This document shows positions 58,843 through 64,000 of a stretch of DNA of 64,000 nucleotides, piece by piece. Made by a program: the position numbers and the translations under genes. The notes below the pieces were generated by a model. That model searched no databases. It saw only the letters and a program-made list of their open reading frames with translations, and was not told the DNA's origin. This stretch comes from Siphlonurus alternatus (taxonomy: Eukaryota; Arthropoda; Insecta; Ephemeroptera; Siphlonuridae), in the NCBI GenBank assembly GCA_949825025.1, contig OX463779.1:22240816-22304815 (forward strand), read 5' to 3'. The first letter of the stretch is position 1. Each line of letters begins with the position of its first letter.

Positions 58843-58976
58843 CGTGAAGTTCGTGATGCAGTGACGTCAATCGGGCGGGCGATTGCGAGGGAAAGTGTTG
58901 GTGGCTGCAAGCTGCACGAGAGAGCAACACAAGTTGTAACTGCAGTCTGCACGTTTGTTGTGTCGCCGGACCTCAG
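58843..58976 (+). CDS. Possible internal exon, unidentified
   Basis: After GCTTGTAG (AG 58841-58842) the plus frame reads REVRDAVTSIGRAIARESVG, GCKLHERATQVVTAVCTFVV, SPDL, then a donor CTCAG|GTGTAA at 58976/58977 (134 nt). The donor is good; the acceptor tract is purine-containing and weak. A perfect TGACGTCA (58862-58869) lies inside the segment, so it may instead be a regulatory islet like the others. The peptide is helix-forming in type, family unknown. Confidence 0.3.
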
Positions 58977-59079
58977 GTGTAACGTGGGTGGCTGTATTGG
59001 CGGCCGCAGTCCCTGTATATTTATGTTCCATCATGTCTGCATAAGCCAGACGATGAGGGGAGGGGGGGGGTAGTTTTCA

Positions 59080-59440
59080 ATTAAAAATATTGAAAGTGTA
59101 ACAAAGTAATTATAAAATTCCTGTTTTTACTAAATCTAAAATACATTTTTTTTAAGTGTCCCCAATAACCTCCAAATTTATATTAATAAAGATAACGTTG
59201 AGAAAATTTAATGTAGGAGTTTAACTAAACTGATATTTCTTATCGCATCAGATATAATTAAAACAAATCTCTTTAATTTTGTTCTCTTGAGTTCTATAAA
59301 CATCGATAATTTATAATGTGTTTTAGTTTGAGAAATATGGTAAACCGGAGCTGTATGTAAGCTTCAAAAACACCCTCAGATAAACAGTAACATACATGCA
59401 GCAAGCACCGAAATAGCGTACTCGAGATTAAGTACGCGAG
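59080..59440. other. AT-rich non-coding DNA
   Basis: Nothing recognised. A following GC-richer patch (59400-59660) has an ATG-initiated frame (MSASVARDSRITRDTRRPAI onward at 59552) without splice support. Confidence 0.4.
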
Positions 59441-59814
59441 CTGTGATGTTGCATGTTGCATGTTAGGTTGACAGCTTGTGTAAGAACCACGAGCACGGAT
59501 CTCGCCTACGCCGTGGTCCAAAGTAATCACTTCCTACTTGCAAACTGTAATATGTCTGCTTCAGTCGCAAGAGATAGCAGAATAACTAGAGATACAAGGC
59601 GGCCGGCCATAAGTCGTTCAAACTCAGTGTTAACGTTAGCATTTGGCAAGTTTATTATACTGTATAAACATTACCAACATAAAATTTTAATGTTAAAAAT
59701 GTGTATTTAATTTTTAAATAATTTTCTTAACTTGATGTTGTTCAAATTTAGTACTTTGAATGACTTAACGTAAAAAAAATTGTATATTTTTAAGTAAAAG
59801 GACAATCTTATAAA

Positions 59815-59870
59815 ATGTACAAATGTACATATATAATATATATATATATACATTTGTACATTTATATATT
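59815..59870. repeat. AT-rich inverted repeat
   Basis: AAATGTACAAATGTACATATAT pairs with ATATACATTTGTACATTT across a TA-rich centre: a hairpin embedded in TA-rich sequence up to 60000. Confidence 0.6.
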
Positions 59871-60288
59871 ATATATATAATGCATATATATACACTGTAT
59901 ATATATAATATATATATATGCATTCTTAATAATATTTTATATAGAAAAAAGGATATTATATATGTATAATATACATATAAATAAATATGTATATATAAAA
60001 ATACACACAATCTCCATTCGTTACTGTAAAAAAAAATATATGAGAGACTATATGAAAGTAAATTTCAAGAAAAGCCATAAAAGCACAGAATTTACAACAA
60101 TGGAACAATATACTAAAACCGGCTGAACTGTATACTGACGTATATTCTATGACGTAGACAAAATAAGTTTGGAGGGTTGACCGAGATTGACCCCCTCTCC
60201 TTCAAGTCTGCAAAATGTATATAAGGTATAATGAACCAATGGACCACTTTGACACCACTTATTACATTATTTGCAATATATTACAACC

Positions 60289-60291
<3 letters not shown>

Positions 60292-60376
<85 letters not shown>
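60292..60376. repeat. (CT)n microsatellite
   Basis: About 42 uninterrupted CT units; the Ser-Leu repeat frame is an artefact. Confidence 0.97.
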
Positions 60377-60379
<3 letters not shown>

Positions 60380-60674
60380 CCCCTTCCCCTAAATAAAAAC
60401 TGGAGCATATTAACAGAATTATATTTAAGTATTAAGAATTAAAAGTGTATATTTATACTCATGTCATAAATATTTTATACATTGAATGCTACTTTTACAT
60501 TTAATTTCTTCCCCTGAAGGCAAATTTATCCTTGTTAAGTGGCTGACTATGTTATAGATATTTAGTTGAATACTAATTATAAACAAAGCAGGTCATACAT
60601 ACAATTGCCAGAACAAAGGGGGGGGATTCAATCGCTATAACTTGCTTGCTATAGCTAGCTCTTCGGATACCGGT

Positions 60675-60682
60675 TGACGTCA
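60675..60682. promoter_or_regulatory. CRE palindrome
   Basis: TTGACGTCAA, a 10-bp palindrome in a small GC-richer patch. Confidence 0.3.
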
Positions 60683-61130
60683 ATTGCTGCTGTAGAGTGC
60701 ATTTTATTCCACTTTAGAATCAACAATACAAGGATAAGTTGTACTATAACAAGCGAGGAGCATTGCTTCTTATATATACAGTGCAAGTATCAGCCTTCAT
60801 TGGAGTGCTTGGGTGCGTAGAAAAAAATATATATAAATTATATCTGATGACCTTTTTACATAGCAAGATGAAGAGCCCATCTTGCCGCATGTAAATGTAG
60901 ATTTAAAAATAATATTAGAAAAACATGTAATCTGAGTACCTTTAGGCTTCCGTACATGCGCCACATCACGATGGAAATTGGAGCTGGGCTGCTGCGGCTT
61001 ACGGTGGTTTGAATTATCCGCAAAATGGTTTGCAAAATGGACAACCTTCATGACATTTTTTTATTGCATATTTGAATAGAAGGCCTCAAATTTTGTATTA
61101 CATTGTCAATATTTTCAGAATTTTTTTTAA

Positions 61131-61272
61131 CCCTCTTCCACCCTTAAATTCGTACTGCAAAACGTTATGACGTCATAATCATGCAAATATTTATAGCACG
61201 CCAGCATAGAGAAAGACGCATAACTATGACGTCACAGCGTATTTCCACTTGATTTTGAGGGTGTTAGAGAGT
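61131..61272. mobile_element. 142-bp TTAA-flanked MITE, copy B
   Basis: CCCTCTTCCACCCT at the left and the inverted, imperfect ACTCTCTAACACCCTC at the right lie between TTAA (61127-61130) and TTAA (61273-61276). It carries two perfect CRE palindromes (61168-61175, 61227-61234). Ordered similarity to 6058-6189 makes a two-copy family in this window. A CCC start and TTAA are piggyBac-like. Confidence 0.6.
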
Positions 61273-61279
61273 TTAAAAA

Positions 61280-62090
61280 AAAATTGACGATACATAACTA
61301 GATTTCCTCCATCCAAATATACAATAAATAAAATAATTTTCATGAAGGTTATCCATTGTCATTATTACGCGCTAAAAATTATACCTACTGATGAGTCCAT
61401 GTTTTATTTTAGTCTCTTTTCTTTTCATATTTTTTTAAGACATTTATTTTTTATATTATAGTTCTTATATATTTAAAAATATAATATATGATAATAACTA
61501 CCTTTTTATAATTATTATATAATTAATTAAAAACAAAAACAATAAAGTTCGTAATTATTTTGTAGCATGAATATATTTATAATATAATTTTTATTATATA
61601 AAAAATATTTAAGTATATAATGCATTAAAGAGTTCACACACTAAAGTTTGCTTGCTGCCAAAAATATAAAATTTTACGAGAAAATTATGTAAATTATTAA
61701 AAGTGTTCTGTAATGGCTTAATTTATCAAACATGATATAAAACAAAAATGCTAACATAAATTTCTCGCTTCAAATACAATTTAAATTAATTATTGACTGA
61801 CATTGAAGCGATATGGGATGAGGTCACTGAACTTTGAACTGCCGGTGCTCAACTGGAATATCCGGTTTGTGATGCAGTACGACGTTATTCGCACGTTATG
61901 AGAACGCTCCTCAATCAAGCGATATCATGAGCAAGTAATTCAACGTGAGAAAAGCGAAAGTAATCTTTTACTGAAAATTCTCACAGTAATATAAAAGATG
62001 TCGAAGAAACTTGAATCATTCGTTGAAAAGTATTGCTTTTGTTTTCTGTAAACAAAGCTTGAAGCTATATTTTTACTACTTGTAAATTGC
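61280..62090. other. AT-rich non-coding DNA
   Basis: Nothing recognised. Confidence 0.5.
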
Positions 62091-62099
62091 ATATATTAA

Positions 62100-63206
62100 A
62101 GTAGAGTTCCTATCAGAAAAAAGGTTGAGTTATTATTTTCCAAAAATAGCTGAAGTGGTCTTGCATATCAAACCAAAATCTAAAAAATTCTATCTCATAT
62201 AGTTTTGCCAGAAAAAAATTCCAAAGTCAGAGTGAACGCGTCGCTTAACATGGGGCCTTTCCTGGCAAAGACCCTTTAATATTTAAAAAAAAATACACCG
62301 TTAGGTGGTATGAAAAAAATATAGCGATGTTCTATGACCCAAGCTTTAAGGTATAACCTGAGAATTTGTCTGTCAAGGTCAAGAGGCGTGGCTATAGTGG
62401 CAACACTGTTTGCATTGGAATGCGCATAAATTTTTAGGAGGGGGTGGTGACAACAGTCCTTGAGAACGTTGCCACATTTCTCATCACATATAGGTAACGA
62501 ATGTAACGATCATCGCCACGGTTCAAAATATATGAAAACAATTCAGAAAAATAGTCTAAAAAATTAGGTTTTAGTAAAAAAAAAAAAGTAAAAGAATCTG
62601 TTGTATAGTTTTTTTGCAATGCTAATTAACAAATTTAACATTGGAAGGATACAAAATTCTCATTTAAATAAATTAATTATAATTAAACCAACGGTTAAAA
62701 AATTCCGAAAAAATTCAGAGCTAATTTGACGATTGTTGTGAGTCCACCAAATTAATTTGAAGAAAATCTGTTGTAGCGAATTTTTCGTCCAAATTTCTCA
62801 GGTTAAGCCTTAAACAAAAACCGATTAAAAAAATTTTCGCTCGAATCCATTTTCCCGTAAAAAAATAATGAAAAAGCTTATGGGAATTAACATGGTAGAT
62901 TTTCTTGATTTTTTTACGGAAAAATGGATTCGAGCGAAAAAAATTTTAATCGTTTTTTTGTTAAAGCTTGGGTCATATATCACTATATTTTTTCATACCA
63001 CCTAATGGTGTATTTTTTCGATATATTCGAGGGTCTTTGTCAGGTAAGGCCCCATGTTAAGCGACGCGTTAACTCTGACTTTGGATTTTTTTTCTGGCAA
63101 ACCTATTTGAGATAGAATTTTTTTAATTTTGGTTTGATATGGAAGACTACTTGAACTATTTTTAATAAATGATAACTCAACTTTTTTTTCTAATAGGAAC
63201 TCTACT
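62100..63206. mobile_element. TTAA-flanked foldback element (AGTAGAG family) interrupted by insertion
   Basis: Termini AGTAGAGTTCCTAT at 62100 and the inverted ATAGGAACTCTACT ending at 63206 lie between TTAA (62096-62099, 63207-63210). Arms of about 310 bp are inverted copies (for example ACATGGGGCCTT against AAGGCCCCATGT). The left arm is split by a 460-bp insertion at 62350-62809; without it the element is about 643 bp. The terminal AGTAGAG and the TTAA target are shared with 4318-4626, though the inner sequence differs. No coding capacity. Confidence 0.85.
62350..62809. mobile_element. 460-bp TTAA-flanked MITE nested in foldback element
   Basis: Ends GGTATAACCTGAGAATTTG and (inverted) GGCTTAACCTGAGAAATTTG are flanked by TTAA at 62346-62349 and 62810-62813. 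The uninterrupted right arm of the host element reads AAGCTTTAACAAAAA at the matching point, an empty site with a single TTAA. This confirms both boundaries and the 4-bp duplication. The interior has no protein frame; it carries TCAAGGTCA (62373-62381) and GGCGTGGC. Confidence 0.9.
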
Positions 63207-63766
63207 TTAAATTGTTGTAATACGTTGTTTAAAATGCAAATTTTTGTGTTGAAGAATGGGGAATTCTCCTACATTTATTTTATTTTTTTTTCAGATGCTC
63301 TATGCCTTGAAACTAAATGTCCCAAAACAAAAAGTTTCAATGTTCAAAATTGGAGACATGGGAATTTTTTAAAAATCTTCCTTCTTTTAAATTTCGCGCC
63401 AAAACGTGACGTAGAAGCTGCCTAGCACGCGAAATTTTTCTGCAATAAATTTATATGTTCGATTATCACTCTTAAAGTAAACTGATATTAGGGACAAAAC
63501 TATTGATATTAGGGTAGAAAATCCTGCTGATTTCGATCGTGTTACTAAAATTTATAGCCAATCACTCCTTGACGCTCAAACTATGATATCAGGCAGTTGT
63601 TGTGTGTTAACTAGGGAGTTTCTACGTCACAGTTTTCAGGTTTGCGCGCGGGTTGCATACTTTGCCCCTATTCTAATAATTCCTTCAGAGCCCCCAAATT
63701 TGAGTTAAAAAAGTTAAAACTTAAGTCAAACTTATTGTTAATATGTACCCTATCATAATATAGTAG

Positions 63767-63802
63767 CAAGGAAATTGAGATGTCAACATCTCAATTTCCT
63801 TG
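63767..63802. repeat. 36-bp palindrome flanked by 7-bp direct repeats
   Basis: CAAGGAAATTGAGATGT, spacer CA, ACATCTCAATTTCCTTG: perfect 17-bp arms with a 2-nt spacer. ATAGTAG occurs immediately before (63760-63766) and after (63803-63809). Confidence 0.9.
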
Positions 63803-64000
63803 ATAGTAGTCAAAATAAAATTTGAGTTGTAAGAGAATTCCCCATTAGTAAGCCAGCTAGTGTTGTAATAAAAGAAGATGAACTGTACTTAAAATAATTT
63901 TTCCTTTAAAATTCCAATATCTGCAGGTCACATCATATCTCAATGTGTTGAAAATACAAGAACTTGGAAAAAACATCATGGTGAAAACTTTATCCAACTT

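Noticed and set aside
60215..60442. Ser-Leu repeat frame
   Set aside because: Translation of (CT)n.

Overview
The window reads as nuclear DNA of an AT-rich animal, most likely an arthropod. It is strongly A+T biased, full of (TA)n, (AAAT)n and (CT)n microsatellites, and has no bacterial-style gene packing. The only long open reading frames belong to one intact Jockey-clade non-LTR retrotransposon (15131-19897), and that clade is best known from arthropods. Host coding sequence, where it can be argued at all, occurs as short exon-like GC-richer islets separated by kilobases of AT-rich non-coding sequence. No rRNA, intact tRNA or CRISPR array was found.

Layout. 0.5-1.2 kb: a probable 3'-terminal coding exon on the minus strand. 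2.9-7.2 kb: a 4.2 kb non-autonomous DNA transposon with perfect 64-bp inverted ends and a perfect 9-bp target duplication, carrying two smaller palindromic elements. 7.2-14 kb: AT-rich DNA with small regulatory-looking islets. 14.4-20.2 kb: a transposon cluster of a foldback MITE, the full-length Jockey element with target-site duplication, and a 219-bp TTA-flanked MITE. 20.4-26.2 kb: mostly non-coding, with an E-box/CRE cluster and a GC-balanced block of unknown origin. 26.3-27.1 kb: a convincing first coding exon on the minus strand with upstream promoter-like sequence. 29-42 kb: AT-rich, with scattered promoter-like islets, one good plus-strand 3'-terminal exon candidate (37.5 kb) and a 111-bp hairpin MITE. 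42.8-46.2 kb: a 1.46 kb hAT-like element followed directly by a ten-copy 167-bp satellite with a trimeric higher-order period. 47-59 kb: candidate exons, a hAT MITE with an exact 8-bp duplication and a bundled X-box/CCAAT cluster, and microsatellites. 61-63.8 kb: TTAA-flanked MITEs, one nested inside another with a demonstrable empty site, and a 36-bp perfect palindrome flanked by 7-bp direct repeats.

Two patterns cut across the window. First, at least four palindromic or inverted-repeat insertions are flanked by TTAA, and two share the terminus AGTAGAG, so a TTAA-targeting transposition system has been active here. Second, the 8-bp palindrome TGACGTCA (CRE/ATF site) occurs about 25 times where composition predicts fewer than one; most copies lie in the GC-richer islets, often beside CACGTG, DR1 nuclear-receptor or Sp/KLF-like sites. 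The minus-strand exons at 26.3 kb and 0.5-1.2 kb could be the two ends of one gene with the Jockey element in an intron; this is inference. All host exon calls rest on reading frame, splice and poly(A) signals only.
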